From an uncultured Bradyrhizobium sp. (GTDB lineage: Bacteria; Pseudomonadota; Alphaproteobacteria; Rhizobiales; Xanthobacteraceae): DNA of 64,000 nt. The position numbers were made by a program, and so were the translations under genes. The notes under the pieces are model-generated. The model had not been told where the DNA came from, made no database searches, and saw only the letters and a list, made by a program, of their open reading frames with translations. Location of the stretch: NCBI RefSeq assembly GCF_936943645.1, contig NZ_CAKZJO010000053.1:1-64000 (forward strand), in the 5' to 3' direction. This document shows positions 25,952 through 34,913 of this stretch, piece by piece. Position 1 is the stretch's first letter. Every line of letters starts with the position of its first letter.

Positions 25952-28081
25952 TCAGTGGCTGGGGATCGGCCGCTCACCGTGCGGGATCAGCAGCGCGTCG
26001 AGCGCCACGGCTCCCTCGCCCCTGGCGCGGAGCAGCAGCGGGTTGACGTCGATCTCCGCAATGGTTTCGGCATGGGCAGCGGCAAAGCGCGACAATGCGG
26101 CGACGGCCCGGGCCGCGGCTTCGAGGTCGGCGCGCGGCCGCCCCCGCGCACCGTCGAGCACCGCGAAGGCCTTCAGCGATCTCAGCATCGCCATCGCCTG
26201 CGTCTCGCTGACCGGCGCCATCTGCACGGCAGTGTCCTGGAGGATCTCCGCGAAAATGCCGCCGAGGCCGACCATCACCACGGGTCCGAACACCGGATCG
26301 ATGCGGCTGCCAAGGATCAGCTCGGCGACACCTTTGGCCATCGGCGCCACGATCACGCCGTCGATCGCCGCGTTGGGGGCCCTGGTAGCGACGCGATCGC
26401 GCATCTGGGCATAGGCGCGCCGAACCTCGGCTTCCGAGCCGACGCCGACGACCACGCCGCCAACCTCCGTCTTGTGCGGCAGATCGGGCGAAGCGATCTT
26501 CAACACCACGGGGTAGCCGATCTCGGTGGCCGCGCGTGCCGCCGCATCCGCATCCTGGACGAGATGTTCGGCCAGCACCGGCACGCCAGCTTCGGCGAGC
26601 GCGCGCTTGGCACCGATCTCATGACGGAAGGCGTCGGTTGCAAGCGGCCCTGCCTTCGCAACGGTCTCCGGCCTGTCCTGCGGACGCTGCGTCGCAGCCT
26701 GCAACCGCACCAGCGCGGCGACGGTCGCGCAACAGCCGTCGAAACTTGCGATCGTCGGAAAGCCCAGCGCGTGCAGCTCGCTCAGTGCGTCATCCGGCCC
26801 GTCCACGCACAGGACGATGGGACGCGCCGGAAACTGCGCGCGCATGTTGCGCAGCGTGTCCATGTAGATCGAGCGCAGGCGCGGCAGATGCAGCGAGAAC
26901 GGCAGCGGCAAGATCACCGTATCAGCCCGCTCGTCCGCCACGACGGCCGTCATGATCTTCTCCAGAAGATCCGGGCGGCTCGACATCTGCGCGGTGGCGT
27001 CGACCGGATTGCGGGCCGACGCAAACGGCACCAGCTCCAGAATTTTCCGCTGCGTCTCCTCGCCGAGCTCGGGCAGCGTCAGCCCGACCGACTGCGCGGC
27101 GTCCGCGAGCAGGACGCCGAAGCCGCCCGACGCCGTGAGGATGGCGATGCCCGGCCCCTTCGGCAGCCGGTCCGGCAGCAGGATCGATGCGGCATGGCCG
27201 AGATCGATCAGCTCGTCGAGGCTGCGCACGCGCACCGCGCCGCAGCGCGCAAACAGCGCGTCGAACACGGCATCCGATCCCGCCATGGCTCCGGTGTGCG
27301 AGGCTGCGGCGGCCTGGCCTGCCGCGGACGTCCCGATCTTCATGGCAATGACCGGCTTGCCGGCGTCGCGCGCCTGTTCCAGCGCAGCGATCAGGCGGCC
27401 GGCATCGCGGCAGGCTTCGAGGCAGCACAGGATCACCTTGGTGGCGGGATCACGCGCCATCCAGGCGATGCCGTCGGCGATGTCGATGTCGCACTCGTTG
27501 CCCGTGGTAATGAAACGACTGACACCGACCCCGCGCTCACTGGCAAGGCGCATCGTGTAGCTGCCGAGATTGCCGCTCTGCGAGACGATGCCGAGCGACC
27601 CGGCGGCCGGCATGCCGTACTCGAGCACGATCGAGAACGTCGCGATGCTCTTCTCGGCGACGCTGACCGCACCGAGACAGTTCGGCCCCAGCAGGCGCAT
27701 GCCGCTGCTGCGCGCGGCAACGCACAGCCGCTCCTGCATGGCGCGCCCCTGCTCACCGAGCTCGGCAAAGCCCGAGGAGAACACGACGACGCTGCGAACG
27801 CCGCGAGCGGCGCATTGCTCCACCGCCTCGCCCGCGCGTTCCGCGTCCACCGCGATGATCGCAAGGTCCGGCGCCTCCGGCACCTCGGCGACGGAAGCAT
27901 AGGCCTGCAGCCCCTGCACCATCGCGGCCTTGGGATTGACCGGGTAGATCCGGCCCGCATAGCCGTGCCGGCGCAATAGATCGACCGGCCGGCCGCCGAT
28001 CTTGGTCGCCTCCTGCGAGGCGCCGATGATCGCGATCGAGCGCGGCGACATCAGCGCGTCGAGACCTTCTCCCGGCCGCAT
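25952..28081 (-). CDS. ADP-forming acetate/acyl-CoA ligase (fused alpha-beta)
   Basis: The 709-residue NDP-forming acyl-CoA synthetase contains a CoA-binding domain (LMSPRSIAIIGASQEATKIG), two succinyl-CoA-ligase-like domains (LGIVSQSGNLGSYTMRLASE, GIAILTASGGFGVLLADAA) and a C-terminal ATP-grasp domain (GYPVVLKIASPDLPHKTEVG, VMVGLGGIFAEILQDTAVQM). It would activate the imported carboxylate to its CoA thioester with ATP, feeding the dehydrogenases and hydratase of the operon. ATG 28081 is chosen because it lies one base after the hydratase stop; the longer open frame overlaps that gene. Confidence 0.92.
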   Translation of the reverse strand: MRPGEGLDALMSPRSIAIIGASQEATKIGGRPVDLLRRHGYAGRIYPVNPKAAMVQGLQAYASVAEVPEAPDLAIIAVDAERAGEAVEQCAARGVRSVVVFSSGFAELGEQGRAMQERLCVAARSSGMRLLGPNCLGAVSVAEKSIATFSIVLEYGMPAAGSLGIVSQSGNLGSYTMRLASERGVGVSRFITTGNECDIDIADGIAWMARDPATKVILCCLEACRDAGRLIAALEQARDAGKPVIAMKIGTSAAGQAAAASHTGAMAGSDAVFDALFARCGAVRVRSLDELIDLGHAASILLPDRLPKGPGIAILTASGGFGVLLADAAQSVGLTLPELGEETQRKILELVPFASARNPVDATAQMSSRPDLLEKIMTAVVADERADTVILPLPFSLHLPRLRSIYMDTLRNMRAQFPARPIVLCVDGPDDALSELHALGFPTIASFDGCCATVAALVRLQAATQRPQDRPETVAKAGPLATDAFRHEIGAKRALAEAGVPVLAEHLVQDADAAARAATEIGYPVVLKIASPDLPHKTEVGGVVVGVGSEAEVRRAYAQMRDRVATRAPNAAIDGVIVAPMAKGVAELILGSRIDPVFGPVVMVGLGGIFAEILQDTAVQMAPVSETQAMAMLRSLKAFAVLDGARGRPRADLEAAARAVAALSRFAAAHAETIAEIDVNPLLLRARGEGAVALDALLIPHGERPIPSH

Positions 28082-28082
28082 C

Positions 28083-28853
28083 TCAGCGCCCCTTGAACAC
28101 CGGTGCGCGCTTCTCCAGGAACGCCATCCGCGCCTCCTTGGCGTCCTCCGTCTTGGACAGCGCCATGGTGATGTTCTGCTCGAAGCGGTAGGCATCGCGC
28201 GGCGGCATCAGCTCGACCATGTTGGCCGCGTTCTTGGCGTACTCCATCGCGATCGGGCTCTTCGAGGCGATCTCCCGGGCGATCTTCATCGCTTCGGGGA
28301 TCAGGTTCTCCTTGGTGGTGCAGGCCTCGATGATGCCGAGGCGGTAGAGCTCGGCGGCCGGCACGCGGTAGCCGGTGAAGAACATGCGGCGCATCAGCGA
28401 GCGGCCGAACAGCGTGTTCAGCATGGCAGCACCGCCGGCGAGGCCCACGTTGATCTCGGGCATGCCGAACACGGCCTCCTCGCAGGCGTAGAAGATGTCG
28501 CAGGACGCCATCAGGCCGACGCCGGCACCCAGCGCGACGCCGTTGATCGCCGCGATGACCGGCTTGGCGCATTCGCGAATGCAATTGCCGGTCTCACGGG
28601 TGATGCGGTTGTGGCTGTGAAACGCGCCGATCTTGGTCGGGTCCGGCCGGTCCTTCAGATCCGCGCCGCTGCAAAACACCTTTCCCGCGCCGGTCAGGAT
28701 CGCGACCCTGACGTCGGCCCGTTCGGAAATCTCGTCGAACACGGCGACGATGCGGTCGCGCATGGCGCGATCGAGCGCGTTCACCGGAGGCCGGTTCAGC
28801 GTCACCAGCGCGATGTTGTCGGACACTTCGAGGGTGACGATATCTGCTGACAT
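28083..28853 (-). CDS. Enoyl-CoA hydratase/isomerase family protein
   Basis: The 256-residue crotonase-fold protein has the CoA-binding and oxyanion segments ILTGAGKVFCSGADLKDRPD and VIAAINGVALGAGVGLMASCD. It would hydrate an enoyl-CoA in the pathway. It is the first gene of the leftward operon; its promoter region holds two copies of the TetR-type palindrome. The C-terminus (ARMAFLEKRAPVFKGR) is standard. Confidence 0.93.
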   Translation of the reverse strand: MSADIVTLEVSDNIALVTLNRPPVNALDRAMRDRIVAVFDEISERADVRVAILTGAGKVFCSGADLKDRPDPTKIGAFHSHNRITRETGNCIRECAKPVIAAINGVALGAGVGLMASCDIFYACEEAVFGMPEINVGLAGGAAMLNTLFGRSLMRRMFFTGYRVPAAELYRLGIIEACTTKENLIPEAMKIAREIASKSPIAMEYAKNAANMVELMPPRDAYRFEQNITMALSKTEDAKEARMAFLEKRAPVFKGR

Positions 28854-28904
28854 GGGCTTCCTCCTGGGCTTCTGCTTGTCTTGCTTGTGATCGTATTGCC
28901 ATTC

Positions 28905-28920
28905 CTGACCGATCGGTCAG
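28905..28920. promoter_or_regulatory. Predicted TetR operator, site 1
   Basis: A perfect 16-base palindrome CTGACCGATCGGTCAG lies between the divergent hydratase and TctC-like genes. Its core GACCGATCGGTC is repeated exactly before the SMP-30 gene at 30.8 kb and with one change at site 2. Operators of similar ACCGA/TCGGT form are known for TetR regulators of acyl-CoA pathways. A TetR gene lies at 30.0-30.7 kb. Binding is inferred. Confidence 0.75.
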
Positions 28921-28982
28921 CTTTTTGTGCTGATAACACCAAGCAGGCGGACTTGCAATATCCTGCCAACCTCCTATTGACC

Positions 28983-28994
28983 GACCGACCGGTC
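28983..28994. promoter_or_regulatory. Predicted TetR operator, site 2
   Basis: GACCGACCGGTC matches the site 1 core in 11 of 12 positions and lies 48 bases upstream of the TctC-like gene start. It sits in a run of ACCG repeats and continues into CAGTCG. Together with site 1 it would allow control of both divergent promoters. Confidence 0.65.
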
Positions 28995-29041
28995 AGTCGA
29001 TAGATTCAAGGCAAGCAAGAACGACCTTGAGGAGGACTCCC

Positions 29042-30019
29042 ATGCCCAGGATCAACCGACGCCAGGCGACAGCTCTGATCGCCGGTGCCCTCGCCGCTCC
29101 GCTCGGTGCGCCCGCGATCGTCAGAGCGCGCGCATCGCAAACCTTCATCATCGTGCCTTATGCGCCCGGCGGCTCGATCGACAGCCTGATGCGATCGATC
29201 GCGAAGGCCATGGCGGAAACCCTGGACCAGCCGGTGCTGGTCGACAACAAGCCCGGGGCCAACGGCATCGTCGGATCGCAATATGTGGCACGTGCGCCGA
29301 AGGACGGATCGGTCCTGCTCGCCGGCGGCACCGGGCCGATCTCGCTGAACGTGCTGCTGCGCAAGAGCCTGCCATACAAGCTGGAGGACTTCGCCTCCGT
29401 CGCCATGCTCTGCAACGGGCCGCTGTCGCTGACCGTGAACGCGCGCACGCCGGCCACTGACGTCAAGAGCTTCGTCGCCTACGCCAGGGGCCGCGACAAG
29501 CCGCTGTTCTACGCCACGCTCGGTCCAGGCAGTGTCACCCATCTGTTCGGAATCATGATGGGCAAGTCGATGGGATTTGCCGTCACCGAGGTCGCCTATC
29601 GCAACAATCCCGCCTCCATCATGGAAACGCTGTCGGGAGAATGCGATCTCAACTTCGCAACCCCCGCCGCCGTGATCGAGCATGCGCGCAGCGGTCAGCT
29701 GCGCATCCTCGCCCTCTCCGCGGAAAAGCGGATGGCGAGTTTCCCCGACATCCCGACGCTGGCCGAATCCGGCTATCCCAACCTCACGGCCTCGTTCTGG
29801 ACCGCGCTTCACGCGCCCGCAGGCACGCCGCCCGACGTCATCGCGCGGCTGAACGCGGCCGCGAACGCCGCGATGCAGAAGCCGGACATCGCAAAGCAGC
29901 TCGAGACCGACGGACTGATGGTCGATACCGGTGCGCCGGAACGGCTCGATGCCCAGTTGACCAAGGATGCGGCGCTATGGGGGCCGGTGATCAAGGCGCA
30001 GAACATCGTTCTGGAATGA
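29042..30019 (+). CDS. Tripartite tricarboxylate transporter substrate-binding protein (Bug/TctC family)
   Basis: The 325-residue periplasmic receptor has a twin-arginine-like signal (INRRQATALIAGALAAPLGA) and the Bug-family body: FIIVPYAPGGSIDSLMRSIA, VLVDNKPGANGIVGSQYVAR and LRILALSAEKRMASFPDIPT. It would deliver substrate to TctAB, whose genes end the divergent operon. ATG 29042 is preferred because GAGGAGG lies 7 bases upstream. The start is about 60 bases from TetR site 2. Confidence 0.92.
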   Translation: MPRINRRQATALIAGALAAPLGAPAIVRARASQTFIIVPYAPGGSIDSLMRSIAKAMAETLDQPVLVDNKPGANGIVGSQYVARAPKDGSVLLAGGTGPISLNVLLRKSLPYKLEDFASVAMLCNGPLSLTVNARTPATDVKSFVAYARGRDKPLFYATLGPGSVTHLFGIMMGKSMGFAVTEVAYRNNPASIMETLSGECDLNFATPAAVIEHARSGQLRILALSAEKRMASFPDIPTLAESGYPNLTASFWTALHAPAGTPPDVIARLNAAANAAMQKPDIAKQLETDGLMVDTGAPERLDAQLTKDAALWGPVIKAQNIVLE

Positions 30020-30040
30020 GGGGCGGTCGCCGATCGCCGG

Positions 30041-30715
30041 TCAGCGCGACTTACGCCGGCCTGTCTTGGACGGCTCCGCCGACGGAAGCGCGACAAGCTC
30101 GCCGCTTCGCAGACCGTTGAAGATCATGTCGAAGAAGATCTCCGCGATCTGCTCGGGGGTCGCCGATTTGTTGGGATTGTACCAGCGATGCATCCAGTTG
30201 AGCGAAGACAGGATCAATCGCCCGGTCATGGGAACATCGACCTTGCGGATCTCGCCGGCGTCGATCGCCTCCTGGATCAGGCCGCGCAGGAAATTCTCGA
30301 AACGGTCGCGGCGCGTCAGCCGTTCCTTGTGCCTGCTTCGGTCGGGATCGTTCCAGAAGGCGGTGGTGGATGCGATCCAGGCCCAGCGGTAACGGCGGAA
30401 ATACTCCGCCGTGGCGACCATGAAGGCGCGGATCTTCTGCGACGGCGCGCCGTCGGGAATGCGGTCGCGCACGAACAGATAGAGCTCGAGCGTGGAGCCG
30501 ACCGCGACGCGCGCGTAGATCTCGTCCTTGTTGGAGAAGTGATGGTAGAGCAGCGATTTGGAGATGCCGCAGGCGAGCGCGATGTCGCGCATCGAGGTGC
30601 CCTCGAACCCCTTGCTGGCGAACAACCGCCCGGCCTCGGCCAGGATCTGCAGCACGCGGTCCGAAGCCTCGGCCTGGTTCGCAACGCCATCCTTCATCGT
30701 TGACAGTTCGGTCAT
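30041..30715 (-). CDS. TetR/AcrR-family transcriptional regulator
   Basis: The 224-residue regulator has a clear TetR helix-turn-helix (GFEGTSMRDIALACGISKSL followed by YHHFSNKDEIYARV). The C-terminal ligand domain (WIASTTAFWNDPDRSRHKER) resembles regulators of fatty acid and acyl-CoA genes. It is transcribed away from the SMP-30 gene with operator site 3 between them, so it probably controls itself, the SMP-30 gene, the TctC-like gene and the long leftward operon. The inducer is probably a pathway CoA ester. Confidence 0.92.
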   Translation of the reverse strand: MTELSTMKDGVANQAEASDRVLQILAEAGRLFASKGFEGTSMRDIALACGISKSLLYHHFSNKDEIYARVAVGSTLELYLFVRDRIPDGAPSQKIRAFMVATAEYFRRYRWAWIASTTAFWNDPDRSRHKERLTRRDRFENFLRGLIQEAIDAGEIRKVDVPMTGRLILSSLNWMHRWYNPNKSATPEQIAEIFFDMIFNGLRSGELVALPSAEPSKTGRRKSR

Positions 30716-30774
30716 GAACTCCGCAATCCATCGGTCGGCCCGGGGGCTATCTGGAATGAAACTAGGTTTTCACC

Positions 30775-30786
30775 GACCGATCGGTC
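30775..30786. promoter_or_regulatory. Predicted TetR operator, site 3
   Basis: GACCGATCGGTC, identical to the core of site 1, lies in the 99-base gap between the divergent tetR and SMP-30 genes. It is followed by CA, as in site 1. A partial copy (GACCGATGG on the - strand) lies about 45 bases nearer tetR. The position fits autoregulation. Confidence 0.7.
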
Positions 30787-30814
30787 AAGCCCGGCGATTA
30801 CCGCGCGAGGAACC

Positions 30815-31699
30815 ATGAGCGAGATCCGAATCAGGCGCATCGGCGCGACCAGGGACCGGCTCGGCGAGAGCCCGGTGTGGGACGAGCGCCGGCAGCGCCT
30901 TGTCTGGATCGACGCGCTCGCCGGAACGATCCACAGGCTGGATCCCCTCACGGGCGTCATCGAGCAGTTCAGCGTCCCCGCGCCGGTCGGCTCCCTGGCC
31001 CTGCGGAGCGACGGCGGCGCCATCCTGGCGCTGCGCAACGGATTTGCGCACTACGATTTCGATCGGCGCTTCCTGACGGAGGGCCCGTCGATCGGGCTCG
31101 ACCATCCGAATGTGCGGCTGAACGACGGCAAGGCCGATCCTCACGGCCGCTTCCTCGCAGGCACGATGCACGGTGATCGCGCTCCGGACGAGACACCGCT
31201 CGGCGGTCTTTACCGGCTGGGCGCATCGGGCGCTCCGGAACTGCTGGAGACCGACCTCGCCGTGAGCAACGGACCGTGCTTCAGCCCGGACGGCCGCACC
31301 TTCTATCTTGCCGACAGCGCAAGGCGGATCATCTGGGCCTATGATTACAGCGCGGATGGGCCCCTCGCGAACAAGCGCGTCTTCGTCGACACGGAGGCGA
31401 TGGGGTCCGGCTCCGACGGTGCAACGATCGATTCCGACGGCCATCTCTGGTCGGTGCTCGTGCGCATCGGCAAAATCGCGCGATTTGCACCTGACGGAAC
31501 GATGGTGCGGACCATCGACATGCCGATCCGTCATCCCACCAGCGTAAGCTTCGGCGGCCCCGATCTCGACGTTCTCTACGTGACCTCGATCTCGCGCAGC
31601 CACGCACTCGGTGATGATCATCCCGATGCCGGCAGCTTGTTCGCCGTCGAAGGCCTCGGGGTTCGCGGGCTGCCGGCGCTTCGGTTCGCGCCGGACTGA
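30815..31699 (+). CDS. SMP-30/gluconolactonase family protein
   Basis: The 294-residue beta-propeller lactonase has LGESPVWDERRQRLVWIDAL, VRLNDGKADPHGRFLAGTMH, VSNGPCFSPDGRTFYLADS and GSDGATIDSDGHLWSVLVR, including the Glu, Asn and Asp metal-binding positions of the SMP-30 fold. It hydrolyses sugar or other lactones. A GAGGAACC leader precedes ATG 30815. Operator site 3 lies just upstream, so it may belong to the TetR regulon although it is not an acyl-CoA enzyme. It converges on the LysR gene with 7 bases between stops. Confidence 0.9.
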   Translation: MSEIRIRRIGATRDRLGESPVWDERRQRLVWIDALAGTIHRLDPLTGVIEQFSVPAPVGSLALRSDGGAILALRNGFAHYDFDRRFLTEGPSIGLDHPNVRLNDGKADPHGRFLAGTMHGDRAPDETPLGGLYRLGASGAPELLETDLAVSNGPCFSPDGRTFYLADSARRIIWAYDYSADGPLANKRVFVDTEAMGSGSDGATIDSDGHLWSVLVRIGKIARFAPDGTMVRTIDMPIRHPTSVSFGGPDLDVLYVTSISRSHALGDDHPDAGSLFAVEGLGVRGLPALRFAPD

Positions 31700-31706
31700 C
31701 CTGCAC

Positions 31707-32624
31707 CTATTGCGCGGATCTCTTGACCTGCTTCGGCACGTGTTCCGCCATATAGTCCACGAAGACCCTGATCTTCTCCGGCAGATAGCTGCTCTGGAGG
31801 AACGCCGCATAAATCCCTTCGTCGAAGGTCGAATTCGTCACCCGGAAGCCCGGCAGCAGACGGAGGAGGCGTTTGCTCTTCAACTCCTCTGCCACGGTGT
31901 AGTCGTCGAGCAGAGCGATGCCATGCCCGGCGATGGCGAGATCGCACAACACCACACCGTTGTTGCTGCCAAAGGACGAGGGCACGACGATCTCGCGCAG
32001 CCGGTTCCTGCGCATGAACTTCCAGACCACGTCTTCCGGACCCATCCAGTAGGTCAGGCAATTGTGGCGCGTGATGTCCTCCGGCTCGCGCAGCTTCGGC
32101 ATCCGGCCGACGTAGTCCGGCGACGCCACCAAAATCCGCTCGCTCCTCAACAGTCTTCGCTGCATGAGGCCGGGGTCCGTCGGCGCCTGGATCTGAAAGT
32201 CGATGTCGAACTCATCTTCGCGAAGCTGAGGCCGTCGCTCCGACAGGCGCAGCTCCACCTTCAGCTCCGGATAGAGCTTCTGGAAGCCGGGAATCAGCGG
32301 CGTAAGCACCTTGATGCCGAACAGCGTCCGCGAATGCACCCGCAGCGTCCCGCGCGGCGCGGTCTGCAGCGCGAGCGCGGCGGCTTCGGCATCCTCGATG
32401 CCGTGCAGCACCTGCTCGGTGCGCTGAAAGAATATCTTGCCGGCATCGGTCAGGCCGAGATGGCGCGTGCTGCGGTTCAGCAGCTGGACGCCGAGCTGCG
32501 CCTCGAGCTCGCCGACATAGCGCGACACCGACGCCGGCGAGAGCCCGACGCGGCGCCCGGCCGCCGAAAAACTGCCCTCGCGGACGGCGCTGACGAACAA
32601 TTCCATGGCCTGGAGGCGATTCAT
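31707..32624 (-). CDS. LysR-family transcriptional regulator
   Basis: The 305-residue LTTR has its DNA-binding helix-turn-helix at the start (AVREGSFSAAGRRVGLSPAS) and the periplasmic-binding-like effector domain after it (RGTLRVHSRTLFGIKVLTPL). ATG 32624 (MNRLQAMELF) is the usual LysR start; an ATG 7 codons upstream is also open. It is divergent from the flavin monooxygenase gene and probably controls it. Confidence 0.92.
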   Translation of the reverse strand: MNRLQAMELFVSAVREGSFSAAGRRVGLSPASVSRYVGELEAQLGVQLLNRSTRHLGLTDAGKIFFQRTEQVLHGIEDAEAAALALQTAPRGTLRVHSRTLFGIKVLTPLIPGFQKLYPELKVELRLSERRPQLREDEFDIDFQIQAPTDPGLMQRRLLRSERILVASPDYVGRMPKLREPEDITRHNCLTYWMGPEDVVWKFMRRNRLREIVVPSSFGSNNGVVLCDLAIAGHGIALLDDYTVAEELKSKRLLRLLPGFRVTNSTFDEGIYAAFLQSSYLPEKIRVFVDYMAEHVPKQVKRSAQ

Positions 32625-32744
32625 CGATCTTTTCAGATTTTGCAAAAGACATGCTCAGATTACGCCAATTGTTCGAAAATGCTCAAGCCCATAACTTCAT
32701 GAGAACGCGTCGCAAGAGCGACCGATTGTGGGAGGAAGCAACCG

Positions 32745-33824
32745 ATGGAATTCGGCGTATTCATTCTGGCGCAGCAGCGCGGCTATCATCAAAGCTCGCA
32801 ACAGGTCATCAACAACGCCGTCGAGCAGACGGTTGCCGCCGAACACGCGGGTTTCGACACGGCGTGGTACGCCGAGCATCATTTCAACAATTACAGCCTC
32901 TGCCCCTCGCCGCTGATGATGGTCGCCCATTGCGCCGGCCTGACCAAGCGCATCCGCCTCGGCACCGCGGTCTGCGTGCTGCCGCTGTATCATCCCGCCC
33001 GCCTGCTCGGCGAAATCGGTTTTGCCGACACCGTCTCGAACGGGCGTCTCGATCTCGGCATCGGCTCGGGCTATCAGAAGTTCGAGTTCGACCGTTTCGG
33101 GGTCGACCTCGACCATTCGCATGCGCTGTTCGCCGAATTCTACGACGTGCTCCACGCCGGCATGAAGGAGCGCATCTTCTCCTATTCCGGCGAGCACCTG
33201 AAGATGCCGCCGACCGCCATCGCGGTGCGCACCGTGCAGACGCCGATGCCGCCGATCTGGGTCACCTCCGGTCACGGCGAGACGCTCGGCCGCGCCATTC
33301 GCGACAACCACAATCTGTTCGTCACCGCGCTCCTCAACGGCCTCGATGCCATCAAGGCGCTGCGCGAACGCCTCGAAGGGATCGCGGCCAAGGAAGGCCG
33401 CTCCATCGACGACACCCGGTTCGGCTTCCTGCGCTGCGCCTATGCCAGCGACAATGACAGCGAGATCCAGTCCTATCTGGACAGTGCGCGCTTTCAGCGC
33501 CGGCTGTCCGAGAGCCTGAAGTTCCGTCGCGCCCAGAGCGATGACGGCTACCTGATCAAGGAGGAAGCCGGACCGAACGACATGAGCCTCGAGACGATGC
33601 GAAGCAATCTGCCCGTCGGCGGCGTCAACCAGGTCATCGACCGCATGCTGGAGGAGATCAGCATCCTGAAGCCGACCCATATCGCGCTGCAGACCCAGCT
33701 CGGCGATTTCGATCAGCGCACGATGCTGCGCCAGATCGAGCTGTGGGGCAGCAGGATCATTCCCGCGATCCGGAAGGAGCTGAAGTCGGGCCGCAAGGTC
33801 GCGGACGAAGCGGTTTCGGCATAG
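32745..33824 (+). CDS. LLM-class flavin-dependent monooxygenase
   Basis: The 359-residue bacterial-luciferase-like protein shows EFGVFILAQQRGYHQ, AEHAGFDTAWYAEHHFNNYS, RIRLGTAVCVLPLYHPARLL and GRLDLGIGSGYQKFEFDRFG. Such enzymes use reduced FMN and oxygen to oxidise small organic compounds. A flavin reductase gene follows 30 bases later and would supply FMNH2. GGAGGAAG precedes ATG 32745. The substrate cannot be inferred. Confidence 0.92.
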   Translation: MEFGVFILAQQRGYHQSSQQVINNAVEQTVAAEHAGFDTAWYAEHHFNNYSLCPSPLMMVAHCAGLTKRIRLGTAVCVLPLYHPARLLGEIGFADTVSNGRLDLGIGSGYQKFEFDRFGVDLDHSHALFAEFYDVLHAGMKERIFSYSGEHLKMPPTAIAVRTVQTPMPPIWVTSGHGETLGRAIRDNHNLFVTALLNGLDAIKALRERLEGIAAKEGRSIDDTRFGFLRCAYASDNDSEIQSYLDSARFQRRLSESLKFRRAQSDDGYLIKEEAGPNDMSLETMRSNLPVGGVNQVIDRMLEEISILKPTHIALQTQLGDFDQRTMLRQIELWGSRIIPAIRKELKSGRKVADEAVSA

Positions 33825-33854
33825 GCGGCAAGACGCGCGCTGCGGAGCTCCGTC

Positions 33855-34370
33855 ATGGGATGTCAGATGCCTCAAATGCCCGATGTCCGCTCGGTCGAAG
33901 CCGCCGAGTTTCGGCTGGCGATGCGCAACCTCGCGAGCGGCGTCGCCATCGTGGCGACGGGAGCGGACGCAACACGGCGTGGGTTGACGGTCAGCTCCGT
34001 CACCTCGCTGTGCCTGGATCCACCGAGCCTGCTCGTCGGCGTCAATTCGAGCTCCGAAACCCATGCCGGCATCCTCGCCAACGGCCGCTTCGGGGTCAGC
34101 CTGCTTGGTGCTGGGCAGGAGGATCTGGCGTTGCGTTTTGCCGGCAGCGTCAAGGGCGTCGAGCGCTTCGCAACGGCGCAATGGGAGCAAGGCACGCTCG
34201 ACGTTCCGCTCCTCGAGCGGGCGATCGGCGCCCTGGAATGCGTACTGCATCATCACCAGGTGGTCGGCACGCATGGCCTCTTCATCGGCAGGATCGTGGC
34301 GACGCGGGGCGGTCACGGCGATCCGCTCGTCAATTTTCAGGGGGCTCTGCACGCGCTGCCGCGCGGGTAG
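33855..34370 (+). CDS. Flavin reductase-like domain protein
   Basis: The 171-residue protein matches the HpaC/flavin-reductase family: FRLAMRNLASGVAIVATGAD, LTVSSVTSLCLDPPSLLVGV and the C-terminal HHHQVVGTHGLFIGRIVATR. It would reduce FMN with NAD(P)H for the neighbouring monooxygenase. ATG 33855 is 30 bases after that gene; an internal ATG at residue 8 could also serve. Confidence 0.9.
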   Translation: MGCQMPQMPDVRSVEAAEFRLAMRNLASGVAIVATGADATRRGLTVSSVTSLCLDPPSLLVGVNSSSETHAGILANGRFGVSLLGAGQEDLALRFAGSVKGVERFATAQWEQGTLDVPLLERAIGALECVLHHHQVVGTHGLFIGRIVATRGGHGDPLVNFQGALHALPRG

Positions 34371-34437
34371 CTGGATTTGCCGGGCGAGATCCGGCAATAC
34401 CGTCCTTATCGGCGGGGATCGCAACAGGAGCGACAGC

Positions 34438-34731
34438 ATGATCATCGAATGCTTCGACGGAGGTGTTGTCCGGCTTTCCGAGCCGTCCGACTTTCGCAGG
34501 TTCAAGCTGGTGATGCATGCAGAGACATCGATGGATGGTCAGCCCTGGAAGGGAATCATGCTGGTCGGCGACCGCGATGCGCTCGTCTCGATCGATCTGG
34601 TCCCGACCTTGGAGGGCCGGCCTGACGATGCGGACTGGCACCAGCGCTACACCGAGATGCTGGCGAAAGCCCGCGAGCATGGCTGGATCGACAAGAACGC
34701 CATTCGCGCGCATATCGAAAGACCGGCCTAG
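34438..34731 (+). CDS. Hypothetical protein, 97 residues
   Basis: I do not recognise this protein. It is soluble, with no signal peptide, and starts MIIECFDGGVVRLSEPSDFR; the end EHGWIDKNAIRAHIERPA looks helical. CAGGAG lies 7 bases before ATG 34438. The open frame extends upstream but overlaps the flavin reductase gene. It follows the monooxygenase pair on the same strand and may be co-transcribed. Confidence 0.65.
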   Translation: MIIECFDGGVVRLSEPSDFRRFKLVMHAETSMDGQPWKGIMLVGDRDALVSIDLVPTLEGRPDDADWHQRYTEMLAKAREHGWIDKNAIRAHIERPA

Positions 34732-34812
34732 ATCTGCTGCTTCCAAGCCCGCATGCGGCGTGCGAGCAGAGCGAAAGACACTTCGAACGGCACCGGTGTC
34801 GCTGCACGACAT

Positions 34813-34841
34813 TTGTGACCTGAAGTGACCATGTGTATACT
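34813..34841 (+). promoter_or_regulatory. Predicted sigma-70-type promoter
   Basis: TTGTGA (34813-34818) and TATACT (34836-34841) are separated by exactly 17 bases, about 73 bases upstream of the phosphoesterase start. This is a good match to a housekeeping promoter in otherwise GC-rich sequence. It suggests that the phosphoesterase has its own transcript. Confidence 0.5.
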
Positions 34842-34913
34842 CGACCAAAATGGCATGGTCCGCTCGAGCGACGTCGGCGCACGGCGCGACACGCGGCCCG
34901 CAGCAGAGGCGTC

